Shown here in pieces: positions 42,805 to 54,859 of a stretch of 64,000 nucleotides of DNA. The notes under the pieces were generated by a model that was not told the DNA's origin, searched no databases, and worked only from the letters and a program-made list of their open reading frames with translations. Position numbers and translations under genes: made by a program. Position 1 is the stretch's first letter. Every line of letters begins with the position of its first letter. This DNA comes from Gambelia wislizenii (Eukaryota > Chordata > Lepidosauria > Squamata > Crotaphytidae): positions 28,766,501 through 28,830,500 of the forward strand of contig JAUMIR010000003.1 in assembly GCA_030847615.1 (NCBI GenBank). Direction: 5' to 3'.

Positions 42805-42965
42805 TATATTAAAGACATAGGCTTGCATCTTGCATTGCAGTTACTGATTTGTAACCTTGAATTACAGATCCATAAATTGTTCTGTATTCAGATATGCTGT
42901 GTATTCACAATCATGACACTACTGTCATGACCATAAATGCCCTCCGAGCCCTACCTTAAACTCCA
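42805..42965 (+). repeat. Unclassified repeat, member 1
   Basis: GAATTACAGATCCATAA ... ATCATGACACTACTGTCATG ... CATAAATGCC parallels 51,930-52,012 (GAATTATGGATCCATAACTG ... ATCATGGAACTATTGCCATG ... TGTAAATGCC). Not assigned to a known family. Confidence 0.5.
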
Positions 42966-44809
42966 CGGAGCACCATCAGTCAGGGGCAAGAGGGGCATCC
43001 TCCTGAAGAACCCCACTTGCCCACACTGCAGAACCCCATCTCTCAGAGTGGCTCCTTCAAGTTTAAAGTGGTTTTTGCGGTGTAAGATTATTTCGATCAT
43101 TCTTAACTACACTCACATAGTTATGAATGCAATATAGGAACTTGGCTGTTGTTTTTTAAGGTTGCCAGGTCTAAGCACACCCCAAATACAAATATCAGAG
43201 CAAGAGGCAATGGAAGAGGAGCATGTTTGACATTTATATGTGAGGTGGCTTTAAACCATGGCCATCTGTCTTCCTCCATTCCTAGTTGGCAGGAGAGCTC
43301 ACAGCTTCTGTATGAAAGTGTATATAGGTGTGTTGCATTTGCTTTTTTGTTGTTGTTCACTCTGGATTGAAGTGCAGGGGTCCTAATATGGACCAGAATC
43401 TTTGGGGCCTTTAAATCCCTCCCCCCAAAATAGTCCCAAACCAGAAAATAACAATCTCTCTGCTTTTAGAACTTACAAAACTTCAGATCTGGATGGAGCC
43501 ATTTGGTTCACCACCAAGAGAGGTAGCATTAAAAGCTCCCTTTTCTCACAGTAGGAAGCCAAATCTGGGCTCCCATATCTATTCTGGAGTTAAAAAAAAA
43601 TTGCTTTTCAAGTGATGTGTTTCTCCACTCCACAGTTATCTGTTCTGTGTCCTTGTTCATTCCTCCCCCTCACAAGACTTGACTTTGGAAGTAGCATCCA
43701 TAGATCATGGCCTCCTCCTAATGGCATCCTGAGTTTATAAATAAATGGGAAAATAGGTGGCATCACCAGTGGGTTATTATCATGTCTGTTAAAGCTTTAC
43801 AGAAACCTGTCACATTGGTATTTCAAGCAACTTTGCAAGTCTGGAAGAATTTACAAGCCATTTGCAATGCTGTGTGAGGTACTGCCATTTCAAAGAATGG
43901 GGAAAAATGTCTGATTGGATATTTACATTTCTCTCCCATTATTCTTTGAACAGAGGAATATTGTTTATTACTGGGACACAACTACGTAGATAAAATAACT
44001 GGGATTTCCCCCCTTCAGTTTATTGTATGCAGCCTTTTACAGGCCAGGGAGAGATGATAGAGCACAACATGAAAAAGTTAATTTTATGGACTAAAACTCT
44101 CAGAACCCAACTTTTCTGACCCCTATAGTGGATGGATGGATAAACAGACACACTGACAGATCGGTAGACAGATGATAGCAGACACATTATAGCTCTGTCC
44201 TCAATTTACAAGCCTTCATAAATACCTCAGACTCTCTGCAAGTGTATTAAAGCCTTTTTGATATGCTCAGCTGGATCTTCCCAGCTAGTAACTTTAACAC
44301 TCAGTCTGGTATCCTATCAATCCTTCCTAAAGCCCATATTGACATTTTCACTGCTTAGATGTTGATCCCCATTTCTCCGTCAAGCTAGCCATAATTAGTG
44401 ATCTTGATTTAAACATCATGTTATCGAAGGGTGAGAACATGCCTATTAATCTTCTCACAGACAAACCATTTCTTAATTTGGACTTTCCATCAACTTAATC
44501 TATAGGTAATTTTGGACTGGAGCATAATGTCTCCCAATTTTCCAAAGAGACAGGGATGATATAAATTAGTGATACTTAACCAGTGGGGCATGCCCTCACA
44601 GGAGGGACTGCATAAAATTTTCATAGTAGCCATATATAGTTCGAAAAGACTGACACGGTTGTAGATAGTAAGAGTTGAAGTATTTATGAGCATACTATTT
44701 TTTTGGGGGGGTGGGGGACAGGGGTATTATCCACAGTGGCTGAGGCTGATTAAAGAGAAGCAAGAGCCCACACCCTGACTTTACAAGTGTGGGTTCCCCA
44801 CTATTTTTG
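42966..44809. other. About 1.8 kb unannotated
   Basis: 44,130-44,175 has a decayed GACA/GATG-rich simple tract. 44,380-44,480 is AT-rich unique text with TAATTAG sites. No gene seen. Confidence 0.4.
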
Positions 44810-45080
44810 TCATATTTATTTATCTGATTTGTACCCCACCTTTCTCTGAAAACTGGGAGTCAAGGCAGCCCATATTTTTTTAAAAAAGATACAAATTAAT
44901 TACAAAGTTGAAAAAGAATTTGAAAGCCAATTTTAATATTAAAACATGATTAGATTTAAGAATAAGTTTGAAGCACCTCAAGTAACAAAAATATAACTAC
45001 CTGTTCCTTGAAAAGCCTCTTCCCTTGTCAGTAGAACAACACAGTTTGTGATCTGAAGCTCCTATTTGGCAGTGCCTTCT
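44810..45080 (-). repeat. Antisense L2/SINE-type 3' end
   Basis: TTTATTTATCTGATTTGTAC and CCCCACCTTTCTCTGAAAAC form the antisense tail. The following CTTGAAAAGCCTCTTCCC may be decayed LINE body. Confidence 0.45.
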
Positions 45081-45420
45081 GTTTTCTTGCCTCAGACATC
45101 TTAGCAGCAAGGCCTCAGAGAGACCTATCCTGTTTTCTAGCCCTTTTAAAGAAATTTACCAATGAGTTATGGCAACCCCCTCTTTTCTCTGCTTCTATTA
45201 TACCTCCTCCTTTTGGAATTTCAGTGTGAAACTTGACACTGCAATTTGGAAGAGAACAAAAAATATTCTATCATTTTCAAGCATCTACCACAATGTTCCA
45301 ATGAGCAGTAGCAATCTGCTTCTTTATTTTGCTTCTGGGGAGCAACCTTGTTTTGAATATCATCTTTAAACTTGGCACTACAACTTGACATACTCAGTCA
45401 GATTTGAATAATATGGCTGC
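45081..45420. other. Unannotated sequence
   Basis: Nothing recognised. Confidence 0.4.
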
Positions 45421-45480
45421 TAGAAACACACACACACACAACAAATCTCTTTTATTATTAGAAATGCAGATATTTATGGT

Positions 45481-45533
<53 letters not shown>
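45421..45533. repeat. (AC)n and compound (GT)n(GA)n microsatellites
   Basis: 45,426-45,440 is a short AC run. 45,479-45,533 is about 13 GT followed by about 15 GA units. Confidence 0.95.
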
Positions 45534-45537
<4 letters not shown>

Positions 45538-46063
45538 AATATAGGTGACCAGAGATGTTAACAACACAAAGTCTGAAAACATGTCAACTAAAAATCAACC
45601 ACCAAAATTCAAAAACCTAATAATGGAACATTAACTATGCAATCCTAGGCATATTTGCTCAGAACTAAGTCTTACACTCAACATGGTTCACTCTCAAGCA
45701 AGTAAGGATTCATCAGCTTTCTGCCTGAAACTAACAAGCTTAAAAGGAGCTGGGACTAAGTCAAGCAGATCAAATAAGTCAAAGAGTCATTGGAAGACAA
45801 ATGCTGTCAAACAATACTGGCAAGGCAGAAGGTAATGTCACCTCCCAGGGAGGCAGTTACTACAGGAGTTGGTAAAGTGTGGACCATCTAGATGACATCA
45901 CACTACATATCCCATCAGGATAGCATATAGTAAACAGTGCTGGTAGCTGCAGTTCAACATCTGGAAGCCTCCACTTTGCCCATTCTTGCATTATCAGGTG
46001 TTACCAGGAAAAGCCATCATGAAAATATTTTCTTTCTTTCTTTTTTTAAAAACACCCAAGAAA
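45534..46063. repeat. Mostly unannotated, with one sauropsid repeat scrap
   Basis: 45,635-45,720 (CAATCCTAGGCATATTTGCT, CAGAACTAAGTCTTACACTC) is a scrap of the repeat seen at 262-432. The remainder is unassigned. Confidence 0.4.
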
Positions 46064-46318
46064 TCATCATCACCACCACCACCACCACCATCATCATCTT
46101 CATCACTGCATCCTTCACCTCATTGAGCAACTTTGAAAATGAATACAGACTTCATTTTAAAATTTGTATTTTGAGACATTATATTGATTGCATTTTAAAA
46201 TTTGCATCTTGAGAGAAAATGTATTTAGAGATATACATCTGGAAAGAAAATGTTAACCAACATTTATTTAAATGTGAAAATTTGGGTTGTTGTTTTTAAA
46301 CACACACACACACACACC
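46064..46318. repeat. (CAC/CAT)n and (CA)n microsatellites
   Basis: 46,064-46,106 is a CAT/CAC trinucleotide run. 46,300-46,318 is a CA run. Between them TTTAAAATTTG(T/C)AT occurs twice (46,155 and 46,193) as part of a 40-bp direct repeat. Confidence 0.85.
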
Positions 46319-46489
46319 AACACTAACATAGCAACCATAGATTTATGTAGAAATTGGATGGAAAAGGTTCTTGGATTAACTCATAGAAAAATAATATGGG
46401 CCAGAATTAAAATAGTTCACCAGTACATAACTAAGAGCTGGCAAACACAGAAATCGTAATTTAGTTCCTAATCCACAGCACATGCTAAA

Positions 46490-46830
46490 TACTGATTTAT
46501 CTGTAAGATGAAGTTCCTATCATTAAGACTTTTTATAATGAATCAATTACTCCCCCAAATGTAAATTACACTGAGAACATTTTAAATCTCTGTTTACATT
46601 AATTACTTGATTAGGCAATGATGAACTGTTATCTCCCACCTTGACTTCATTTGGAACCTTGCTAGCCACTTTTATGCCAGGAGAACATAAATTATTAATG
46701 TTTCAAATTACTGTCATTAGCGCTGCTGATAGGAAGCTGATTAACAGGCTGGAGGTCTACTTCGCTTGTTTCAGCATATGCCCCTCAAAACAGAGTTGTT
46801 TGTCATCAGCTCTAAACATGAAACATAGGT
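46490..46830. other. Candidate conserved non-coding element
   Basis: Unrepetitive text with clustered homeodomain-type sites (CATTAATTACTTGATTAGG, AAATTATTAATG, GCTGATTAACAGG) and no transposon similarity. It has the look of a vertebrate developmental enhancer, but conservation cannot be measured from this sequence. Confidence 0.3.
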
Positions 46831-47335
46831 CCTAGGATCACCTATATCTCCATTTGTGGCATGCTGGGGGAGGGATTGGGTTGTAAAGGGGATGTCATGT
46901 TAACCTCCCACCTATGTTACTTCATCACAGGGTCTTTTTTTCACTGTGGGCACCAATGTCATGTAGTTCCCCCAGCAGGTCCCTCAGACTTGCAAAACTG
47001 GGTCTGTGTGTGTCCCTGGCAGATGTCAGAATTCATTTTTATACTCCAGGGGGGCATCTATATGAAAGGGGGAAATGTGGATAGATGTGAGGTGATGCCA
47101 ACTCACAGTAGCTTCCATTTGTCCTTATGACCTGTTTGCAAGATCGCAGGCACATGAAAAAAATAACCTTTGATGTTCCCACAGTCATGCCTGTGAAACA
47201 AAATGGTAGGTCCGAGTGAATTACTCGCAATTTTGTTTTTCACAGGTTGCCCCTGCTGAATGTTTTTTTTTTAAAAAAAACACAACAAAATACAAGGTGA
47301 GGAAATCTGACCTTCCTCTTTAGCAAACACATATA
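46831..47335. other. Unannotated sequence
   Basis: No motif recognised apart from a T10A8 run at 47,263-47,280. Confidence 0.4.
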
Positions 47336-47525
47336 CTCTCTGGCTTTTCTTCGCAAACAAAGATTCAGGAAGGACTCATCCCATGCTTTCTGCAAGCACG
47401 CTGATGACTAAAAAGGCCAATCCGAGATAAACAAATCCGGTTGCAGAAAGCACAGTGGAAGGGCTCCTTGGGTGATGTTTTTGGGTTGTGATACTTTCTG
47501 CATTGTCGTTTCTCTTCAAGACTTG
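47336..47525 (-). pseudogene. LINE C-terminal fragment with zinc finger, copy 2
   Basis: The plus strand reads TGGCTTTTCTTCGCAAACAA, CAAGCACGCTGATGACTAAA and TCTCTTCAAGACTTGT, the antisense of the last ~190 bp of the LINE at 62,690-63,291. It includes the C-terminal zinc-finger codons and the element 3' end. Confidence 0.75.
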
Positions 47526-50396
47526 TTACACAAAGAGAAAAAGGCTGTTTTCTTCCTGTAGTGCAGGATCGCTATGGGGAAAACCAATATGGCAGTTCCA
47601 TTAGCTTGCCTTGTCAGCAACCTCTGCCCCCTGTGCATGTTCAACCAATCATCTGCCAACTTTCACTTGTATTGGGAAAGCAAATCAATTCAGTAATTTG
47701 TCCCAACAATCAAGAATGCACTTTTCCAGGGCAGTTTTTCAAAATATATGGGAAAGTTGTGAAGGCTTTTCCTGCGGATTATATGCCGTTTTGGTCCCCC
47801 CACTCCTTCACAACACATTGAGTTGCTTTGGGATCCCATTGGAACAACAGGTATTCTCACATTCTGTGAGGAGTATTTTCATCATTTAGACAAGGCCACT
47901 TGGGGAATTTAAAACCACTCTAGGGACAACAACCAACACTCAGTTAATTCTAGTTTTCTCCACCTTCCGTCCTCTTTTTTCAGTGCTGGCAGGTGGATCA
48001 AATTTCATTCTGGATTTCACCAGGCAGAATTTCTATGGTTATGTTATGTTGCTGTCCCTGTTGTTTCTTCTTTCATACATCTCTCACAACTTTGTTGTGG
48101 GCTGTCTGTGGGGCACCTGCACTATATCCCCTATTTATGTGGTCTTGGGGTGAAGGCATTCAGGGGCACATCAAGGACAGGAGCTGTTGAATATGCTTCA
48201 TTCCCATGTGGCAGGGGAAACACTCAGTGATTTTTTTTTGTCCCTACAGAAGCTTACTTCCTCCAGTCCTATGCCTATCCCCTAGCAGGCAAGCTGGGGC
48301 AGTTTCTCCTGGTCGCCAGGAGTCCTGTCCAAAGCCTTGAATTTATTACATGATCCTCTAACATATTTGTCTGAATCCTGTTGTGAGACCCAAGTAGAAT
48401 AGAACCACTGAATCAATCCAATTGAACAACATGTTGACTCACTTCTGCATTCAACAGTGGATTCAAAAGTCCATTCTAGTTGGGACTAAAAAATGGGATT
48501 CAGGACTATGTAACCAAGAAAATTGTGGCCATTGAGCTCCAGCAATGTGACAGTGTAACTTTCTTTCACGTTCCCCCTGGAGCTCTACCTTATAAACAGC
48601 CAGCCTATAAAACCCCTTTGATGCTGAACCCTCAATGTAAAATCTTCTTTGAGTGGAATAGGCAAGTGGCGTTTCTTCAGTATTTCTTTCTTCATTAACA
48701 GCATGCTCATGTGAGATCCATTATGAATCCATCCATAGATGTTCATCAAGCGCAATATTTAAGATGGCTCCCTTCAAATATAATAGGTTGGGTCCAGACA
48801 CAGTCATATTTAGAACAGGCTGATTGAAGTCAATAGTTTCAGTTGATCTTCCCTGACAATGGCTAAGTCTGGATCTAAGGCTGTGCACTTCGTATCTTTC
48901 CCATCCGCCTTGAAAATAGGATAGGTGTGTTTGAATCTAAGGTATGGAATTGTGCCCTGAGCCTGCAAATTCATTCTTAATCAGCCATGTCAGGCTGAGA
49001 AAATTGAAGATGACTGTGTATACTGAGTGTGCCCTTCAGTCTCAAGCCCATTTATTAATAGAAGATTTTAAAGTTATTTTTGTATCTTATCTTCTTTCGA
49101 TGAGCTCAGTACATTAGCTTTTCCCATATCTCCCTTCAGTAGTTCTCTGAGGCACTTTAGAGTGAAAGACAGAACTGCCCATGCTCCCACAGGATCCAGT
49201 TCAGGATTCCAATCTAGTGATTTAGATCATGCCTCAATCCACTCTAAACTGATCTGGATCAAATTTGATCTGTATTTCATCTGTGGCAATCTGGATCACT
49301 ACTTTTCCCAATTTACAACTATTGGTAAATCCAAAGCTTGAAGGAGTACTGACCATGTTGGGTGGAGCATTCTGGGAATTGTAGTTCAAAAAGTAACTTT
49401 TCCAAGACACACAGAGGATGAAAATCACTCTGTGAGTATTGTAGCTCTGCAGGAATTTGAGCCAGGTTACCACAACTATGGTCAAATCCAATGTTTTTCT
49501 TACAGTCATTGAAATGAGTAAGACTTGTTAGCCATATGTAACTTAACTGCCATTCATTTCAGTGGCCATTCATTTCAAGGCCTAATGTTTGATTAAGCCC
49601 CATGTCATTGAAAAGTCACCTGATTTTTACATTTGTGGTATATTACCCTTGTGGTATATTAAGACTAATTTTCTTATTTAGACTGATAGACAGGAACTGA
49701 ACAGAAGAAACATAGAATAAATTTAATTTTACTAATTTGTATGAATAAATGATGAAGAATATAGCACAATTTATATCTCATTAATGTTGCCTTCTCTTTG
49801 CCTGGAAAACATGATAGATGTTTTTTGGGGTGATAAATTATCTGTAACAAGGAAGAGCAGCATACTTCCCCATGAGTCACTAATCACCATGAATTACTTT
49901 GCTATTCACTGTAAATCCTTTATTAAGAAGAAGGTATTTTGCACTGATATGAATTAAATTTAATCACGTAGAAAATAAATTCCAATTTAGAACCAAGTTT
50001 AAATTTACAAGTCACATGCAAACTCTTTACAGTAGATGTGTAAATAGCAATACATACAGCACATACCTTTTTAAAAGGAAATTTCACAGGTAGGGGATAG
50101 ACTCAAAAGAACACATTTAAACATATTAGAAAGGACCATATGACCTCCCATAAAAATAAGTCAAGCAGTAATGAATGTAATGAATGCATATTAACATTAA
50201 AAGTGATGTAAAGAAACTTTGCACTTAACAATTAATTTAAACATGTCCAGATGTTGTCGTCATCATCATCACAGTATGAACCATGCAGCAAAATTACCAA
50301 GAATCTAACATTTCCTGCAGTCCTCTGCCTTCAGTCTTTTCAGTCATGGGTACATAGACCACTGTCTTTCCTTCTTCTGCATCCTTTTCTGAATCT
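47526..50396. other. About 2.9 kb mostly unique
   Basis: 49,365-49,410 (AGCATTCTGGGAATTGTAGT) and 49,495-49,590 are MITE-like scraps. 48,780-48,860 may be another. No coding region was supported. Confidence 0.4.
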
Positions 50397-50704
50397 TCAG
50401 AGCTAGGAGCAAGCTTGTTTTTCTGCTGCTCCAGAGACTAGAACATGGAACAATGGATGCAAGCTCCAGGAACAGAGATTCCACCTCAATATTAGGAGGA
50501 ACTTTCTGACAGTAAGAGCTGTTCGGCAGTGGAACACACTCCCTCAGAGTGTGGTGGGGTCTCCTTCCTTGGAGGTCTTTAAACAGAGGCTGGACGGCCA
50601 TCTGTTAGGGATGCTTTGAATTTGATTTCCTGCATGGCAGGGGGTTGGATTGGATGGCCCTTGTGGTCTCTTACAACTCTACCATTCTATGATTCTATGA
50701 TTCT
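50397..50704 (+). repeat. CR1 3' end (about 300 bp)
   Basis: TTTTTCTGCTGCTCCAGAGA, CAGGAACAGAGATTCCACCT, GTGGAACACACTCCCTCAGA and the tail ATTCTATGATTCTATGATTC. Close in sequence to 52,560-52,850 and 62,165-62,452, so a young CR1 subfamily. Confidence 0.9.
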
Positions 50705-50894
50705 GAAGTTTAGATCGAAGGTGCTTCAATAGCCCTATTTGGACATTCCTGTTCTTTGTAGAATAAATGTGTAAAGGGGGAAGGACAGTAGTCCTTTTCT
50801 GTCATCTTTCCATCAGAATTTGGAGGATGGCTTTCTGATGTGTAGAGTCTTCCTTGTCCATAGAGGTCTTTCACACAATATTTTGAAAAAAACC

Positions 50895-51560
50895 AGGGGC
50901 TCAGTTACACAATAGTCTTTATTGTGGTAGTTTGTGCTTTATCACAGTTTCGCACCAGTGCTGCATAGTTCACATGATTTACTGCTAAATTGGTTAATCG
51001 GTTTAGTTTTCTGCTTTGTAATTCACACAGACAGAGGTGGGGGGCATGGTCTCCCAAGCACATCTGTGGGAAGGTGCCCAGGAGCTGCGAGGGAGGAAGG
51101 GAGGGAAAGAGAGAGAGAGAGAGAGAGAAAGTGCTGGCACCTTTCCCTCTGATTACCAGAGAAATGCCTGCTAATTTTTATTCCTTGAGCAGGGAGTGTC
51201 AGCCGAGGAGCAATCCACCATCAAGCCCCTTCCCTTCACCCACTCTCCCCCTCTTTCTCTCTCCTCACACAGAAATGGGATCTCAGCAGGGTGAGGGAAC
51301 ACACACACACACATAAACACAGATGGGGAAAGGCTAACTGGGGATTCTTCAGCCAGCAGCAGCTAAGCAAGCCAGGAGGCAGACAGCTGGGTGATTGGGA
51401 TGGGATAGCACTGGTTGGATCTTTTCCGTGGCTGGAATCAACAGTGGCTGGATCTTTTCATTTCAGGCTACTCCATCCCATCCCTGGTCAGCCCAACCCC
51501 CTTCCTGGTCACTCCAGCCAATCACAGCTCAGCTCTGCTGTGACTGTATTGGGTAGATTG
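50895..51560 (+). mobile_element. Non-autonomous TIR DNA element, copy 2
   Basis: Left end GGGGCTCAGTTACACAATAG and reverse-complemented right end GGGCTATGTGAACTACC are an imperfect inverted repeat like that of copy 1 (8,064-9,197). The first 100 bp align with copy 1. The interior has a GA run (51,107-51,130) and a CA run (51,299-51,312). Confidence 0.55.
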
Positions 51561-51589
51561 CTGGTAGTTCACATAGCCCTTAGCAAAAT

Positions 51590-51745
51590 GGTAGTTAACA
51601 CAATTGAAAGTGCAACAAGTTGGGTACTCATTTTACTGACCTACGGAAGGATGGAACACTGAGTCATCCTTGGAGCCCTCTGGGATCCAACTCATAACCT
51701 TGTGGCTGGCAGTACTGGCATTTAACCACTGCCCTACCAGGGCTC
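51590..51745 (-). repeat. Squamate tRNA-derived SINE (antisense)
   Basis: On the minus strand it starts with a tRNA-like head (CCTGGTAGGGCAGTGGTTAA), has a degenerate B box (GAGTTGGATCCC), and then the squamate SINE body (CATCCTTCCGTAGGTCAGTA, AAATGAGTACCCAAC). The 3' tail is lost. Confidence 0.75.
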
Positions 51746-51889
51746 ATAGACAGAGATAAACTGGAACATAAGAGAGGATAATTAAGTGTGTGTGGGGGAT
51801 AATAGAGGGTATTAAAGGTAAGGATAAAGGTCTTTTTTCACTTTTTTTCAGGGGTATTAAGATTAAAAAAAACAAAAAAAAACCATAGC
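51746..51889. other. Unannotated spacer
   Basis: Ends in an A-rich run near 51,870. Confidence 0.4.
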
Positions 51890-52050
51890 TGGCATCCTGT
51901 GTTGGAGTTATAGATTCATTAGATTCATAACCTAGAATTATGGATCCATAACTGCTCCATATTTAGTAAGAGTATTAATGATCATGGAACTATTGCCATG
52001 AATGTAAATGCCAACCTCCAACTTACCGTAGACACCAGCCACACTGAGGG
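51890..52050 (+). repeat. Unclassified repeat, member 2
   Basis: Parallel to 42,805-42,965, with GGATCCATAACTG, ATCATGGAACTATTGCCATG and GTAAATGCCAACC. Confidence 0.5.
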
Positions 52051-52337
52051 ATACTGGTCTGTTCTGCTGATGATTGGGGCACAGTCTATCAAGTTTCCAG
52101 CCCCTTCCCATAAGGCTGTGACAATCATAAGCAGAGCTCCTGTCTAATTCCTCATTGCATCTACTTTCCCTAGTAGGATGTAGGTGGTAACATAAACCTG
52201 TGGCATCCCAATTGCCAGCAAAATGGACCTCCATTGCTTGGTGCAGCTGCTGGCTTTTAAGACAGGTCAGACTGGAAGATGTTACTTAGTCATGCATTTG
52301 TAACTAAGTAGACGATTTAAGCTCTCAGCCCATGACT

Positions 52338-52855
52338 GTGTCCAGTTCTGGGCACCACAATTCAAAAAGGATATTGACAAATTGAAGCGTGACCATAGAA
52401 AGGCGACTAAAATGGTGAAAGGTCTGGAAACGATGCCTTATGAGGAGAGACTTAGGGAGCTGGGTATGTTTAGCCTGGAAAAAAGACGGTTAAGAGGCGG
52501 TATGATAGCCCTGTTTAAGTATTTGAAGGGGTGTCACGTTGAGGATGGAGCAGACTTGTTTTCTGCTGCTCCAGAGACTGGAACACGGAGCAATGGATGC
52601 AAGCTCCAGGAACAGAGATTCCACCTCAACATTAGGAGGAACTTTCTGACACTAAGAGCTGTTCGGCAGTGGAACACACTCCCTCAGAGCGTGGTGGGGT
52701 CTCCTTCCTTGGAGGTCTTCAAACAGAGGCTGGATAGCCATCTGTCAGGGATGCTTTGATCGTGATTTCCTCCGTGGCAGGGGGTTGGACTGGATGGCCC
52801 TTGTAGTCTCTTCCAATTCTGCAATTCTATGATTCTATGATTCTATGACTTTAGC
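52338..52855 (+). pseudogene. CR1 LINE 3' fragment, young
   Basis: An open frame at 52,382-52,759 encodes the C-terminal end of CR1 ORF2 ([60 protein letters not shown]), followed by the tail of repeated ATTCTATG. It is nearly the same as the end of the 61,150-62,452 copy. It is truncated at the 5' end, so it has no RT. Confidence 0.9.
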
Positions 52856-53070
52856 AGGGCTGGTAATTGTGTGACATTTTATATGTTGTTTGGCTATATG
52901 TCCTAGCATTCCTAGCCAAAATAGACAATGCTGAAGAAAGCTGGAAGTTACACTCCCATATCTGAAGGGTCACATGACTCTCATACTTTTTGGCACATTA
53001 GTATTTCAGACCTAAGCATATTTATTCAGAAGTAACTCCATCTGAGCTCAGTGGGATTATACAGTATTTA
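52856..53070. repeat. MITE-like scraps
   Basis: 52,895-52,990 and 53,005-53,060 (CAGAAGTAACTCCATCTGAG) recall common squamate MITEs. Both are decayed. Confidence 0.35.
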
Positions 53071-54722
53071 AGGCAGGGCTTCAGAAGTTCTTCATCATTG
53101 TTGACCAGTGATACTCAAGATTTTATTCTCGTTTTCAAAATTCAGCGCCCATTCATACTGGTATATTCTCTCCCCAGTCTGTGACTGAGATATGCTGACA
53201 AGAAGAAATGTTGCTTTCATTTTCATTTTCTTGCCCTCTCCAGTGCATACTTCTAAATTTATCCTATTTGTCACACAACATTTACGAGAGATAAACATAG
53301 CTCAGGCGGACATTGTATCTGCTTCTGATGGCATGGTTTGGTTCTCACCTTCAGTTCTTCTGTTATCCCATGGCTGGAATTTCCTTTGGAAAAGGATTCA
53401 AAAATTGTACAAAATTACAGAGAAGTTGTAGTAGCTTTCAGCAAGAAACTATTGCAGTTTGTTAATATGAAATGCATATTCTTCTCTCAAGCTTGCAGTT
53501 TGTATGACCTTGTATCACCTGCCTAAGTATGTGAGGAGTAGGAAAAATTAAGCCTGGAAGTAGGGCTGGCCCTCACATTGAGCAGAGCAAGGTGACCCCC
53601 TTAAGCAGCTGATTTGGGGTGTCACAAAAAAGCAATGATGTTTAGTTATTTAATTTATTAATGTTGTTGTTTTACCTGAAAGGTTGCTGAAGATCCTGCT
53701 CACATTGTTAAGGAAAGGTAAGGCACCCTTAATAAACCAACAGCTGTCAAACCCTGACTTCATCTAATTTAATAAAACCATTCCTGCCCCCCAGCCTTAA
53801 CAAAAAAGAAAAAAAGAAAGAAAAACAGGAAAGCAACATATAATATATTGCAAATTTGTCTTCTGTTCAGTGAGAGTGTGTCATAGTAACTCTTACACAA
53901 CACTTTCTTTACATGGCCTTTCTAATCAGGACTGGCTTGTGAATCAGTGCACACGTGTTTGGCTTTGAGATTTCAGCTCTTTAAGTTTGAACTTTTGGCC
54001 ATGGGCTATTGAATATTTAAAAGTCAAAGAAAGCCCTTGTTCTGTGCTCTCTCATATTGGTCAGCTTGTCACTGGGTTTTCATGATGAAGGGAAGAAGGG
54101 AAGGAGAACACACACCAAGATTTTTCATTGTGTGCCTGGCTCTGATATGATAATCAAAGGAATCTCAGTGGAGCTACTCTTTGAGGATGAGATTCTCTAA
54201 GTCTATGATCATATGTTTTGAGACTGCAGTATATTCTGGATGCCAAAAGAGAGAGAGATTGGAGACTGCCATAGAGATAAGCCTGGAGGACAAGGAGAAA
54301 TCTGGAGAGACTAGCTCAATTTTTCTCTGTTCTGAATCTGCAAATAGAGCAAAAACATTAATATGAGGGCTTCCAGGAGCAGAAGATGAAATATCTGGAG
54401 GAATTAATACACATCTGCCCTTTCTATTCTTGATATTAAAAGGGTTTTTGAACACCTGCCACCTAAAGATTCTCATTTATGTTGGGATCTATCTTGTGAA
54501 AATGTCCTGCTGGTCCAAAGCATACTTGTTCCTATAGGATTTTATGAATGGCATGAGGGCCAGTTTACACATTCTGTTCTGGCATGTTGTAAGCAAGCAA
54601 GGCTTCTTGTAAAAGCAAATCTCAGGCTTGCAGTGATTGTTGCTGCTAGCACTTTCTCCCACCACAAGGCCCAGGAACTTACCTTAGGGATGCAAAGAAG
54701 ATAGGTGGTAGGTTTCCTCACA
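53071..54722. other. About 1.65 kb unannotated
   Basis: 53,565-53,640 (GGGCTGGCCCTCACATTGAG, GATTTGGGGTGTCAC) could be a hAT end. The rest shows no motif. Confidence 0.4.
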
Positions 54723-54766
54723 AATAAAATAAAATAAAATAAAATAAAATAAAAAATTGCACATGT
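54723..54766. repeat. (AAAAT)n microsatellite
   Basis: About eight AAAAT units. Confidence 0.95.
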
Positions 54767-54859
54767 TGTGTGCATATTTTCCTCTAATGTATTCAATTTT
54801 TTGCACACTTTTCTTATTTGTTTTGTTTTTTAGAAATTCAGAACAGATTGCAAAATCCT

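Noticed and set aside
46861..47130. 89-codon frame
   Set aside because: No domain, no splice context and ordinary non-coding composition.
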